Origin: Sergeia podlipaevii
Lineage: Eukaryota; Euglenozoa; Kinetoplastea; Trypanosomatida; Trypanosomatidae
Length of the DNA stretch: 18,244 nucleotides
Direction of reading: 5' to 3'
NCBI GenBank assembly: GCA_030849805.1
Contig: JASANZ010001833.1
Coordinates: 1-18,244 of the forward strand
The position numbers were made by a program, and so were the translations under genes. The notes under the pieces were generated by a model. The model was not told the DNA's origin. It worked only from the letters and a program-made list of their open reading frames with translations, and ran no database searches. Position 1 is the first letter of the stretch; every line of letters starts with the position of its first letter. Positions 1 through 8,730 of this stretch are shown here, in pieces.

Positions 1-456
1 AGACAGAGGGTATAGGTAAGCAGCTTTAACGTTTGTCCTGTGGCAGTTCTTATATATCTATGAAGCAAAAAAAAAAATACCCAAAGATATATATATATAT
101 ATATAATACAAGTTACACTTGAATGCAATAAAAAAGAGATTTAAAAAAAAAAAAAATGAAGAGAAAGTGAGGTAGTGCTATTCAGTTGTGACCAGAAGCA
201 AAGAAATATATATTGAAAAGAGGGAAATTAATCGATGCAAGCATTTCAGCACAGCTATCCCTTTTTTTGATGTTGTTTTTTTTAGTTTTTTTTATTTTTT
301 CGCGAAATGGCAAGAAGCCTATGAAAATCACAAAAACTCCACACTATAAATAGCAATCAAGCTAGCAGCAAACAACATAGACAGTAGTAAAAGAGAGAAA
401 AAAAAAAGAATATATGCCCTTTCCTACGTATGCACCCAATAAATATATATATATCG
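1..456. other. AT-rich 3' flank of the PEN-2-like gene
   Basis: No gene seen. It holds a TA microsatellite (87-105), several A runs (for example 67-77 and 142-155) and T runs near 263-300. It is expected to contain the 3' UTR and polyadenylation region of the PEN-2-like gene. Confidence 0.6.
87..105. repeat. (AT)n microsatellite
   Basis: Nineteen bases of alternating A and T in the 3' flank of the PEN-2-like gene. Confidence 0.9.
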
Positions 457-771
457 CTAAGTGACCCTTTCAATTGAAAAAATACCCGCATGCCACACTC
501 CAGTAAATGGCGGTATCACCCACTGAGAGCTAGATGAGGGCAGAAGCAACAGTGTCATCACATACATCACCACCACAGCAATCAAACTGCCTAGAAACAA
601 CTTTTTGGATGTGCGTACATACCAGCAGATGAACTCACTGTGTTCTTCGTGATGCCTGAAGAATAGCCATAGTAGTAGCCACATCCCCGGCAGCAGCGCA
701 AATCCGGCCCGGAAGTACCATTTGCATATGAGCTCTGCCTTCTCTACTGTGAGAGGCTTGCCTGCTAGCAT
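457..771 (-). CDS. PEN-2-like gamma-secretase subunit (presenilin enhancer 2 homologue), 104 aa
   Basis: PEN-2 is the smallest subunit of gamma-secretase, the membrane protease complex of presenilin, nicastrin, APH-1 and PEN-2; it activates and stabilises presenilin. Seen: 104 aa (animal PEN-2 is about 101) with two hydrophobic segments at about 22-38 and 58-77. The first carries the family signature as CKWYFRAGFALLP (residues 16-28) followed by W31 and FF37-38, which aligns without gaps to the animal C-[KR]-x-Y-[FY]-x-[AG]-GFAFLP-x-x-W pattern. The second begins with a YVRTS stretch like the YVWRSA of animal PEN-2. The start is the ATG at 771; the frame stays open to 816 but only from a TTG. 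The stop is TAG. Oddity: the C-terminal DYLSF motif of animal PEN-2 is not visible; the tail reads VIPPFTGVWHAG. Upstream acceptor signals are modest: an AG at 807-808 leaves a 35-nt leader, and a weak pyrimidine stretch lies at 846-857. Membership of the family rests on recalled family patterns, not on a search. Confidence 0.8.
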   Translation of the reverse strand: MLAGKPLTVEKAELICKWYFRAGFALLPGMWLLLWLFFRHHEEHSEFICWYVRTSKKLFLGSLIAVVVMYVMTLLLLPSSSSQWVIPPFTGVWHAGIFSIERVT

Positions 772-878
772 ATTTATGTATATTGGTTGTAAAGCAATAG
801 AAATAGCTTCAATCAAGCGTGCACAACGGAACTTTTTTTCTTTTTAAGAGGGAGTGCTTTAAAAACTAAAATAGTCTT

Positions 879-893
879 TCTCTCTCTCTCTCT
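879..893. repeat. (TC)n microsatellite
   Basis: Alternating T and C on the plus strand, hence GA on the transcribed (minus) strand, upstream of the PEN-2-like gene. It is purine-rich in the sense of transcription, so it is not an acceptor tract. Confidence 0.85.
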
Positions 894-1157
894 GACTGGC
901 CCATACACCTTTATGACAAGCAATAATAATAAACATAATTGTATATATTAAGGTGCAATACGTACATATCGACGTAGTAAGAAAGAAAAAAAAAATTGAG
1001 ATTATAATGAGCAAGGAGTAATAGAAAGATAAAGATATTTGAGCTATCATAATGAATCCAATTAGGAAGAGTGTGCCAAACGTGCATGTGTATTGCTCCA
1101 ACACAATTAGCGAGGAATACTACGTGTTTTGCATAAATCAGCAGTTTTGCTGAAGTT

Positions 1158-1391
1158 CTATATATATATATATGGTACACTAGAAGAAAAAAAAAAAGCA
1201 CAACATATCGTACATAATAAAATAAGGCACACGCATATGCAAACACAAAAAAAGAGGCACAAAGCAGAAACAGAATGAGCAGCAGATGACGACGGCTTTA
1301 AAAAAAAAAAAAAAAAAGAAGTGATATACATCAATTTGTTTCCATTTCTTTTTCTCTTGAAAGCTGCACATTCAACGCTGCTGTACAACAT
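1158..1391 (-). CDS. candidate small membrane protein, 77 aa (weak)
   Basis: The ORF runs from an ATG at 1391 to a TAG. Its first 25 codons are balanced (MLYSSVECAAFKRKRNGNK), then comes a poly-Phe stretch coded by an A-run on the plus strand, then a Cys-rich hydrophobic segment at about 44-67 that could span a membrane. The main support is its position: on the minus strand a pyrimidine tract (about 1410-1430) leads to ACAG at 1392-1395, directly before the ATG. Against it: low complexity, a microsatellite-coded C-terminus (PYIYI), and no recognised relatives. It could simply be part of the leader or spacer ahead of the PEN-2-like gene. Confidence 0.22.
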   Translation of the reverse strand: MLYSSVECAAFKRKRNGNKLMYITSFFFFFLKPSSSAAHSVSALCLFFCVCICVCLILLCTICCAFFFSSSVPYIYI

Positions 1392-1562
1392 CTGTAATAA
1401 TGAACATTAAAAGAAAAAAAAAAAGAAGAAACGCAAGACACAAAACATATATATATATGGGCGCTTTCCTCGTATGACACAGATAGATATTTCACAGCGA
1501 TCCTAATGCAACTCCATCGACATATATATGTACACCACCACTCCTCACCTTTCCTTTCTTTT

Positions 1563-4500
1563 CTAGCGGGTGGTCGATAGCGGCTTGCGCAATGACACCT
1601 CAGGCATTCGTCCTATTTGCTCTGTACGCACTGTGTCTGCAAGCATCCCACGACCTGGCAGCACTGGAGAGACAATCCCATTCCCTGATGGCGTCGCACT
1701 CAGCGCGCGGCTGTTGTTACTCCCCGTGCCGCTTCCACCATCACCATTCTCCTTCAATGAGATCTGCGGCGGACGGATCCGCTGTTGCAGTCTTGCCGCC
1801 TCGAGTGGCGCTGGAAGTGCGCTTGGGGTGTGTGTAATCGGGTTCAGTCGAGGCAGCCGCGTGCGCAGGAAGCGCTCCTTGAGTGTGGGCTCTGGCACTT
1901 CACGGCCGCGGACCCACTCCTCGCGGCGCTGATCCCGCTCTAGCTGATCTCGCTCTCGCTCTCTCTCAAGGCGCGCAGCGCGCTCCATCTTTGCCCGCGC
2001 CAAAATCGTCTGCGTAGTCATCACACCCGCACCCGCGCCACCATGAAGTGGTTGTGGGCCGCTGGGGGTGATGTGCTGAGAGCCAGGAGCCTCTACATAG
2101 GAGCCGCCACCGCCGCAGCCACCGGAGATACTTGTGGCGACGCCAGGAGAAGCACCGCTAAAGTCGCTCAAGAGCGTGTCCTCCGCTAGGGTCGAACCTG
2201 AAGGAACGGCGCCATATGTGGTCAAGATTGGTTGTGGGTCAGCCAGCACACGCGCATCAGCCTCGTCACCACCACTAACACCGTACAAGTTGTAGTTTTC
2301 GTCGCTGGCACTCTCGCTCCTACCGCTTAGGTAGTACCGGCCACTGAAAGTTGTTGGCCACTCCATCGCGCCTTGCTCCTGCTGCGGAGGCTGAGGCTGC
2401 TGATCATCTTTCGGCACTGGGAACGCCTTGATAGAGAATAGAGAGGCCATCCCGCTATCGGGCCTGCACACACGCGGGATAGCAGAAATATAAGGGTTGT
2501 TGCTTGCAATGTAAGAAGAGATGGACCTACCGCTGACTGCGTTGGATGTGGAGACAGTAGCGGTGCGCGACGACGGCGGCTGCAGTGGTTTTGTTCCTAA
2601 AAGCTGTCGGCAAGAGACGGAGAGTGGGATAGACGGACCAGGATGGTACAACACGGATTCCGCGGTGCGTGGGTTGTTGCTCGGGTGTGTGGGGTGCGTA
2701 CCGACAGGTACGGGGACCGTCATGGGCACAAGATACATCGGCCGCAAGCCAAGCGTAGGAGGCCCCCCAGAGGTTTGTTGACCCTCTCCTGACGTGTTGC
2801 CACCGGGAGCGTAGCAGTACACGTACGCGCCAGAAGCCGCAGCATCCGCCATATCAGTTTCCTGTGTCCCCTGCAGTGATGGCGGAGCAGGCGCAGGGAA
2901 CAGGATCTGAGTCATGGGCATTGCACTGCGTGCGTTGCCAACGTAGTACCCATTGTTCACTGCAGCTGCTAAATTGCTCATGTGCTGCTCCGCCTTCGCC
3001 GTGTCCTCGTCAAGCGGCAGCCTTCGTCCTGCAGCGTCCGCGACGTAGTATTCGTCTGTTACCTCGTCGTACTCCAAGTAAACTGGGCCGTAGTTGTCAC
3101 CGAGCGGCAGCCCCCTCTGCACTCCTCGGCAGTACTCCATGACGGCCGCATACGGTGTTCGTGTCTGGCCTTTTTTAAGAGCGCCACGTGGGATGTTGGT
3201 GCGGATTAGACCATACTGCTTGGCAAAGGCCACCTCGTCCTCCTCCTCTTTACTTGCACCGAAGCGCCGCGGGTCATTAAAAAACGCACTAAGAGGAATG
3301 CGCTCATCCTTGAAGGTGATATAGCCAGGGAAGTCGCTGCTAACACCCGGGAGGCCAACAGGTATGTAGTACGTCCGGCCATCAAAGAGACCCGACGAAT
3401 GCCCAAGTCCAGAGTACTTGCCAGGTGGTGCAAGCCAGTATGGTGAGTTCAGTAACTCCAGCAAGCGCCGTTCCGCCTCAGACTGCTCGCGCGCGCGGCG
3501 CTGCTCCTCCGCCTCTCCTCCTTCCTCGTCCACCTCCTCCTCCTCTCCATCCGCAGAGATGACTCGGAAGGCGTCCATGTGAAGTGCAAGCAAGCGTAGC
3601 AGCTCCTCTATACGCTTCGTGTCGCGCTCCATGCTCTTCTCTGCCATGTCACGCGCGTTGCTAATCATCGCCACCCGTACATCCAACTCCACGGCTGAAT
3701 CCGCCAGAGATGTACTGTTGGCTGTGCTCTGTCTACGCAAGGCAGCGTCGCTGCTGCTGCAGTTGCTGCCTCGTTGGCTCTCCGCCCCATTACACGCGCT
3801 GAAGGAGTCGCTGCCATGCAGGTTGCCTTCCGATCCTGCAGAAAGGCTTCCATCCGCCATAGTGGCCTGCCGCAGCAATCTGAAACCGGTCCTGTGACGA
3901 GCTCTGTTGACTAAGCGATGCTTGCGCAGTGCCACCAGCTCCTTGAGCACATCCTCCGCTGTCATTCCGCCAGTGCCCTCCACCACGGAGGTCTTCCACG
4001 AAGGGTCCAATGTGCCTTTCCCTCGTGATCCATCTGCGCTATTTGTAGAGCTATCGCCGCAGAAGAAGTCTGGGACGCCGTCTTGTCCGCCACGCCCACC
4101 AACACCCACAAATGTAATGTTGGTATTTGTAGTTCCTGGCGCCTGTTTGCGACGTGACCGCAGCCTCACCTCCGTCTGAAGTTGAAGCGCGCGGCGGCTG
4201 CGCAGCTTCCCGGCAAGCGCATGCAGGTCAGCGTACGTCTCCCGCGCTAGCTTTGTAATTGGATGGTCTATCCAGTAGTCAAGGCCATCGGTGTTGTACG
4301 TCAGAGAAAGGTCACTTGCGTCCAGTGGACCTTCTGCTTCCAGCTTTGCAAGAGGCTTGAAGCGACACGACTCCCTGGATGAATTCCTGAGAAAGCCTAT
4401 CAGGACACCGGCGTTTGGTAGCGCCGAGTGCAAGAGAAGCTCATGCTTCGAGCGTGCGGTGGCATCGAGCTTAATAGACGCCAGTATCTCTCGCGTGGAT

Positions 4501-5963
4501 TGAATGTAAGTAAGAAAGAAGTCCATAATGGCATCACTGCGGTGTTGCATTTGGTTCAAGCCGGCCTGAACGGAGAAAGCAAATTTGTTGTGCTCAGCTT
4601 GCATCTGCTTTATCTGTGTACGTAGTTCCTCAACGTCTTCTTGAAGCCCTTCTTGGATTGGCTCCATGGCAAGATGAAAAAGCCACCAGAACTTGTTGTT
4701 TCTTTCTCGTTCAAGGCCGAGTTTGTGTTGCAGAACGTCAACCGTTTCGCTATGTGTTTCATTCATTAGCTTCAACCCTACCCGCGCACGAGATCGTTCC
4801 CTCTGCAGTAGCTTCTTGAGTTCCCGCTTCTGCGCCTCTACCTCGCTGTAACGAGAATCCCAGTCCCCTTGACGGCCGTTTAGCAGCTGAATATAACGTT
4901 CATAATCGAATATCGCGTCAACGCTGGCATTACGGTAAGCGTTGAAGGACTGCCTTGCCTTTTTGCCTTCCCCACTGTCAAAGTCTGCTTGCGGTGTTGC
5001 AGCTGCTACGGTGGGAGTTTCGTTCGCCATGAAAACACTAACGTCATCTGGGCCTTCCTTGGCGGCGGCAGCGGCAACACCAGCGCCGTCCTGCGTAGAC
5101 CGTCCAAGTAAGCCCATAGATATGCCCTGCTGTTGTTGTTGGTGCTGCTGCTGAACCTGCTGAGTACCAGCGCTGGTATCTAAAGTGGGGTTCCCCCCAA
5201 CACCAACATTGACGTGAGAATTAGTTGTGCTGACCTCAGCGACGCCGGTTCCTCTTTCTTTCTGCAGCAGCACATCTCCAAAGTAGAACCCGGTACCAGC
5301 AGCTTCAGGAAGAATAGGATTCATAGGTGATGAGAAGACGTCGCTGCCACCCAGCTGCGCGTTAGGAGAGGCAGGTTCTGCTGCAGCCTGACGCTGATTG
5401 CGCTTTGTCGCCTCCGTGGCGGCGGCAGCGACAGCGGTGTTGCGTACACTGCTAGAGCGGTGAGAACTAGGAAGTGTTGTGGACAGGTTCACGGAGCGTT
5501 TGGAGTTGGCAGCGGAATGCCGCTGCGCGCCGCACAACTGCTGACGTAAGATCAACACCTCACGAAAATAGCTATGGAGCATGTAGTCATGCGCGTTCTT
5601 CAAGTCCGTCATCACCACCTCAGATGTGGCAAAGCACTCCTTCAACTGCCCGAGCTCCGCAGTCAAGTCCTGCACCTCCTGATACAAACCTGCGCACTTC
5701 TTCTCCTCAGCCGCGAGCTCAGAGGTCGGAATCGCCACCTCCAACGTGCGTTTCACAATATCAGACGCAATTGCGTGGCACACTTGATAAGAGGACTCCG
5801 CATACCCAGGCCGCAGCACGGTCATCTGCTCGTAGGACTTCTCTACAAGCAGGTTGAGCCGCCGCTTTACGTCCGCGCGAACCTGAGGGTGTACCTTGTG
5901 GAGAGCTAGGAGAGCATTAACATCTCGCGCGGTGGTCTCGACGCAGAGAGAAAAGGCTCCCAT
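1563..5963 (-). CDS. large coiled-coil / low-complexity protein of unknown function, 1466 aa
   Basis: I do not recognise this protein. Seen, in order: a conserved-looking start; a coiled coil at about 77-148; a disordered Ser/Ala/Gly-rich stretch with a short poly-Gln (about 268-280); a second long helical, coiled-coil region at about 343-495 that includes the Trp-rich patch NNKFWWLFHLAMEP; a disordered section; a short basic helix near 668-702; a helix followed by an acidic Glu run (about 755-835); a compact Tyr/Pro/Gly-rich module at about 842-985 (motifs GRTYYIPVGLPG, GYITFKDERIPLSAF, GPVYLEYDE, EYYVADAAGRRLPL); then about 480 disordered residues with an Arg/Glu-rich helix near 1320-1370. 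There is no signal peptide or membrane segment. The start ATG at 5963 is preceded directly by a pyrimidine tract and AG. The stop is TAG. Length and make-up resemble trypanosomatid cytoskeletal or flagellar coiled-coil proteins, but that role is inference. The codons are GC-rich, unlike the flanks. Confidence 0.93.
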   Translation of the reverse strand: MGAFSLCVETTARDVNALLALHKVHPQVRADVKRRLNLLVEKSYEQMTVLRPGYAESSYQVCHAIASDIVKRTLEVAIPTSELAAEEKKCAGLYQEVQDLTAELGQLKECFATSEVVMTDLKNAHDYMLHSYFREVLILRQQLCGAQRHSAANSKRSVNLSTTLPSSHRSSSVRNTAVAAAATEATKRNQRQAAAEPASPNAQLGGSDVFSSPMNPILPEAAGTGFYFGDVLLQKERGTGVAEVSTTNSHVNVGVGGNPTLDTSAGTQQVQQQHQQQQQGISMGLLGRSTQDGAGVAAAAAKEGPDDVSVFMANETPTVAAATPQADFDSGEGKKARQSFNAYRNASVDAIFDYERYIQLLNGRQGDWDSRYSEVEAQKRELKKLLQRERSRARVGLKLMNETHSETVDVLQHKLGLERERNNKFWWLFHLAMEPIQEGLQEDVEELRTQIKQMQAEHNKFAFSVQAGLNQMQHRSDAIMDFFLTYIQSTREILASIKLDATARSKHELLLHSALPNAGVLIGFLRNSSRESCRFKPLAKLEAEGPLDASDLSLTYNTDGLDYWIDHPITKLARETYADLHALAGKLRSRRALQLQTEVRLRSRRKQAPGTTNTNITFVGVGGRGGQDGVPDFFCGDSSTNSADGSRGKGTLDPSWKTSVVEGTGGMTAEDVLKELVALRKHRLVNRARHRTGFRLLRQATMADGSLSAGSEGNLHGSDSFSACNGAESQRGSNCSSSDAALRRQSTANSTSLADSAVELDVRVAMISNARDMAEKSMERDTKRIEELLRLLALHMDAFRVISADGEEEEVDEEGGEAEEQRRAREQSEAERRLLELLNSPYWLAPPGKYSGLGHSSGLFDGRTYYIPVGLPGVSSDFPGYITFKDERIPLSAFFNDPRRFGASKEEEDEVAFAKQYGLIRTNIPRGALKKGQTRTPYAAVMEYCRGVQRGLPLGDNYGPVYLEYDEVTDEYYVADAAGRRLPLDEDTAKAEQHMSNLAAAVNNGYYVGNARSAMPMTQILFPAPAPPSLQGTQETDMADAAASGAYVYCYAPGGNTSGEGQQTSGGPPTLGLRPMYLVPMTVPVPVGTHPTHPSNNPRTAESVLYHPGPSIPLSVSCRQLLGTKPLQPPSSRTATVSTSNAVSGRSISSYIASNNPYISAIPRVCRPDSGMASLFSIKAFPVPKDDQQPQPPQQEQGAMEWPTTFSGRYYLSGRSESASDENYNLYGVSGGDEADARVLADPQPILTTYGAVPSGSTLAEDTLLSDFSGASPGVATSISGGCGGGGSYVEAPGSQHITPSGPQPLHGGAGAGVMTTQTILARAKMERAARLERERERDQLERDQRREEWVRGREVPEPTLKERFLRTRLPRLNPITHTPSALPAPLEAARLQQRIRPPQISLKENGDGGSGTGSNNSRALSATPSGNGIVSPVLPGRGMLADTVRTEQIGRMPEVSLRKPLSTTR

Positions 5964-5981
5964 CTAAAAAGGAAAGAAAAA
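5964..5981 (-). promoter_or_regulatory. trans-splice acceptor abutting the start codon of the 1466-aa protein
   Basis: Minus strand reads TTTTTCTTTCCTTTTTAG and then the ATG at 5963. The AG (5964-5965) touches the start codon, so the mature leader would consist of the spliced-leader exon alone if this site is used. A run of TTA repeats lies just upstream. Confidence 0.6.
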
Positions 5982-6000
5982 TAATAATAATAATAATAAA
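5981..6000. repeat. (ATA)n trinucleotide repeat
   Basis: Six to seven units just upstream of the acceptor of the 1466-aa gene; it reads TTA on the transcribed strand and extends the T-rich tract. Confidence 0.85.
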
Positions 6001-6654
6001 TGTATAGAAACTCACTATTTTCTTTTTTCAAAAAAAAGGCTATGTACTCCGTCTGAGAGTACACTTTCCTTTTCTAAAGGCTGTGTTGTTGCTGTTGTTT
6101 TGTATTTTCACAGCTGCAGTTGCAATTTTCTTTAGGTAATGTACTGTTCTGCCCCCCTAACTGACAGCAAAAAAAAAAAGGATTTATAGGGAGAAAAAAA
6201 ATTTGGAATCGTAAACCAAAAAAAAAAAATCAAAAGCATAAGTCATATCAAGCAATCTACAAGCTGATATGAACGCAGTTCTTAAAAAAAAAAAAAATTG
6301 ATGTTCTTGATTCTTCTGTTGCTATGTTTTTGTTAGCAGCAAAATTATTATTGTTACTCCGTTCGAAATGGCAAAAAGAAAAAGAAACACTAAAGAGCAA
6401 GTGACACCCCACGAAACTGTACACCTAAGCAGGTAGAAAGAAAGAAAGTAAAAACAAAGTACGTTCCCATTCTCTCCCTCTTCATCACAATCTCTCAAAC
6501 GCTGTGACAGTTCAATATGAAGGCGCATCAATGACTCACCACCGTCCCATAAAACAACAACAAAAAAAAAATCATAATTGTTGTAAAAAATTCTCCACAA
6601 CCCTCATTTATCTTTAAGATAAAAAAAATGTATACAGACACGACATCATCATCA

Positions 6655-7230
6655 TCACAAAGACGAAGAGCGGTTCTTCCTGTACATTTCAAGACCCTTC
6701 TCAAATGTGCCGGCAGTCATGCCATTTGGGCAGTAACAGCACGCAACGCCAATCTTCGACACACTGCGAATATTATTGGTTTGATTATCAAAAAAAAGCA
6801 TCTGCGAAAAGTCAGTCACACTGGGGTCAATCTTCTGCACCTTCTTAAGAATAGTGCCGTGCTGCTTCGCCTTGTCCGCGTAGTAGATCTCCTTGAGATC
6901 ACCAAAGAGGGAATCCATCTGCACTGCCTCTCCCTTTGCGTTCTTGAACTTGTACTGACGGAGAAGCTGCTGAGCCCAATCAGGATAGTCACACGTGGAA
7001 GAGATGGCAAAGTATGTGGAGCCCCAGCACTCATCAACGAAAAACTGCTGAAGCACATCCCGCGTTTCTCCGATCAGCTTGACGTGTGTACCATGCTTAT
7101 CCACCATGGCATCAGCGTTCTTGTCGTGAGGCTTGAATGGTGCCCCACCGTTCAGCTGGTACACCTCGGGATCCCAAAGTGTGCCATCTAGATCAAACAC
7201 AATGATGCGGGGAAGATCGTCACCTGGCAT
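6655..7230 (-). CDS. HAD-superfamily phosphatase, magnesium-dependent phosphatase-1 (MDP-1) family, 191 aa
   Basis: MDP-1 enzymes are small soluble Mg2+-dependent HAD phosphatases reported to act on protein phosphotyrosine and on sugar or glycation-linked phosphates. Seen: motif I is FDLDGTLW at 12-19, giving nucleophile D13 and acid/base D15. Motif II is AISST at 75-79. A lysine for motif III lies in EIYYADKAK (K120 or K122). Motif IV is QMLFFDNQTNNI at 143-154. The pattern FSQM-[IL]-FFD, then NI, then VSK-[IL]-GV, then NGM and GLE follows mammalian MDP-1 closely, and 191 aa is near the family's usual 160-200. Oddity: MDP-1 usually has two acidic residues in motif IV (FFDD); here the second is Asn149. 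The start is the ATG at 7230 and the stop is TGA. No pyrimidine tract adjoins the ATG; the best acceptor lies about 420 nt upstream. Assignment to HAD/MDP-1 is strong; the physiological substrate is unknown. Confidence 0.93.
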   Translation of the reverse strand: MPGDDLPRIIVFDLDGTLWDPEVYQLNGGAPFKPHDKNADAMVDKHGTHVKLIGETRDVLQQFFVDECWGSTYFAISSTCDYPDWAQQLLRQYKFKNAKGEAVQMDSLFGDLKEIYYADKAKQHGTILKKVQKIDPSVTDFSQMLFFDNQTNNIRSVSKIGVACCYCPNGMTAGTFEKGLEMYRKNRSSSL

Positions 7231-7653
7231 TTGATGTGTAAGTGCGTGTGCGGTTCTTCTTTTTTTTTTTTTTCAAATATATGGGAAGTAGCAATCTGTG
7301 TAGCTCTCTCGTTTTATGATTTCTTTGAATGTATTTTTATACTTATATATATATGTGTGTTGTATGTATGTGCTTGATAAATTACGAGCATTTTTTTTTT
7401 TGTTAATAGTAAGACAAGAAGGTGGAGAAAAAATTGCATTCAGTAGGTAAAAATGAAAATAAAAAAATTTGAAAAAGAAAGTAAGAATAAGCCGGCCATT
7501 AGCTACCATGGTCATAATATGAGACCTGATAAGAAGATCAAAGCAGCACAAGACTTTAACGCGTCACGTTTGTTGTTGATAGTGATGATGATTGTTCGTT
7601 TTCAGCGTCTTCTTATAAAAACAACTGTGATGAGCACTGTGCGAGAAGAGTAA

Positions 7654-7735
7654 CTTTGTGTTAGCCAAAAAAAAAAATGAAAAAAGAAGGAGAATGAAGC
7701 GGAAATGGGAGAGATAAGCAGCAAGCCTGGCAGAG
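7654..7735 (-). promoter_or_regulatory. best trans-splice acceptor candidate for the MDP-1-like gene
   Basis: On the minus strand a long C/T-rich stretch ending in eleven T is followed by GGCTAACACAAAG, with AG at 7654-7655. It would give a leader of about 423 nt with several upstream ATGs. Nothing closer to the ATG at 7230 has a good tract; that flank is purine-rich on the minus strand. Confidence 0.4.
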
Positions 7736-8356
7736 AACCGCTATATATAAGATACAAATCTTTTAAAAAAGGCAGCTGTGCTCCGTTCTACAAGAGAAAT
7801 AGATAAACAAAAGTATCATTTTTGTTTCTCTCTTTACTTCCACCCTCTCATTCACTCCATATTTCCTTTATCTCTTTTTTTATTATTATTGTTGTTGTTG
7901 GCTGGTTGATTAAATGCATAAAAAATGCAGAAGACGCCCATATGGCACATGAACAAAAGCAAACAAAAAACAAAAATTGATGAAAATAAATACTGTGTAT
8001 AGAAGCAATAATAACAAAAATAATAGTAATTATAATAATAAACGCGCCAAAATTTGGTGCGTGCGCACATTACCCCTTGTGCTGGGACATCACCGACCTC
8101 AATGCCATCATTCTGGCCCTTGTTCTTATTTTTCTCTCTCCTCCATCCCTCTCTCTCTCTTAAAATATATATAACAAAAACTCGGCGGTAAATATACATT
8201 CATGTGTATAGATATAGATACATATATGTAATGAGTATTGTTGCAAATGTAGCAGTCAACAGCAAAAAAAAAAGGAAAAGTGCTTTTCCATCTTTGTTGA
8301 ATGTCTCATTGAGTGCGCAATATGATAAAAAATATATAAAGAAAACGGCACATATG

Positions 8357-8376
8357 TATATATATATATATATATA
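8357..8376. repeat. (TA)n microsatellite
   Basis: Twenty bases of alternating T and A in the spacer downstream of the WD40/D6-like gene. Confidence 0.9.
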
Positions 8377-8715
8377 AAGTGCAAAACGTGGAACAAAAAT
8401 ATGATGATATAAAGGAGCTGTTGCCAAGGAATAAAAAAAATGTATTCAATCAAAATATATTTTTCGTCATTTATATATTCACTCTCTTTTTTTTTTCTTA
8501 TGCAAATGTCTCTCCACGCACACACACTTTCTCTCTAACTCGTTTTCTGAAGTCAAAAGCGCTAGTTCCACATGCTAACAAAAGAATATTCTTGATGAAA
8601 AGGCATCTTCCAAAACAGAAGCACGCACATATACTCACATTAAGTAAGATTCAAGAAGAGAAAATAGAATAATGAAATACGCCAATGAATCAACCACCAA
8701 CGCACAGATATATAT

Positions 8716-8730
8716 CACACACACACACAC
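8716..8730. repeat. (CA)n microsatellite
   Basis: About seven CA units in the 7231-9164 spacer. Confidence 0.85.

Larger units (their letters stand above)
772..1562. other. AT-rich spacer between the 1466-aa gene and the PEN-2-like gene
   Basis: It holds the weak 77-codon candidate at 1158-1391, a CT microsatellite (879-893), short TA repeats (near 1158-1173 and 1446-1457) and many A runs. Other hydrophobic ORFs here are translations of homopolymers and do not look real. Confidence 0.6.
5964..6654. other. AT-rich spacer between the MDP-1-like gene and the 1466-aa gene
   Basis: It holds the acceptor at 5964-5981, an ATA trinucleotide repeat (5981-6000) and numerous A runs. No gene or RNA was recognised. 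Confidence 0.6.

Noticed and set aside
772..816. 15-residue N-terminal extension of the PEN-2-like protein
   Set aside because: The frame is open to 816 but only from TTG. The ATG at 771 gives 104 aa, matching the family's length.
6628..7191. 187-codon plus-strand ORF opposite the MDP-1-like gene
   Set aside because: It is antisense to a well-supported HAD phosphatase whose catalytic motifs are intact; no recognisable domain on this strand.
7571..7650. Two GTGATGA motifs resembling C and C' boxes of a snoRNA (plus strand)
   Set aside because: No CTGA (D or D' box) at suitable distance and no flanking stem; the spacing does not fit a C/D snoRNA.
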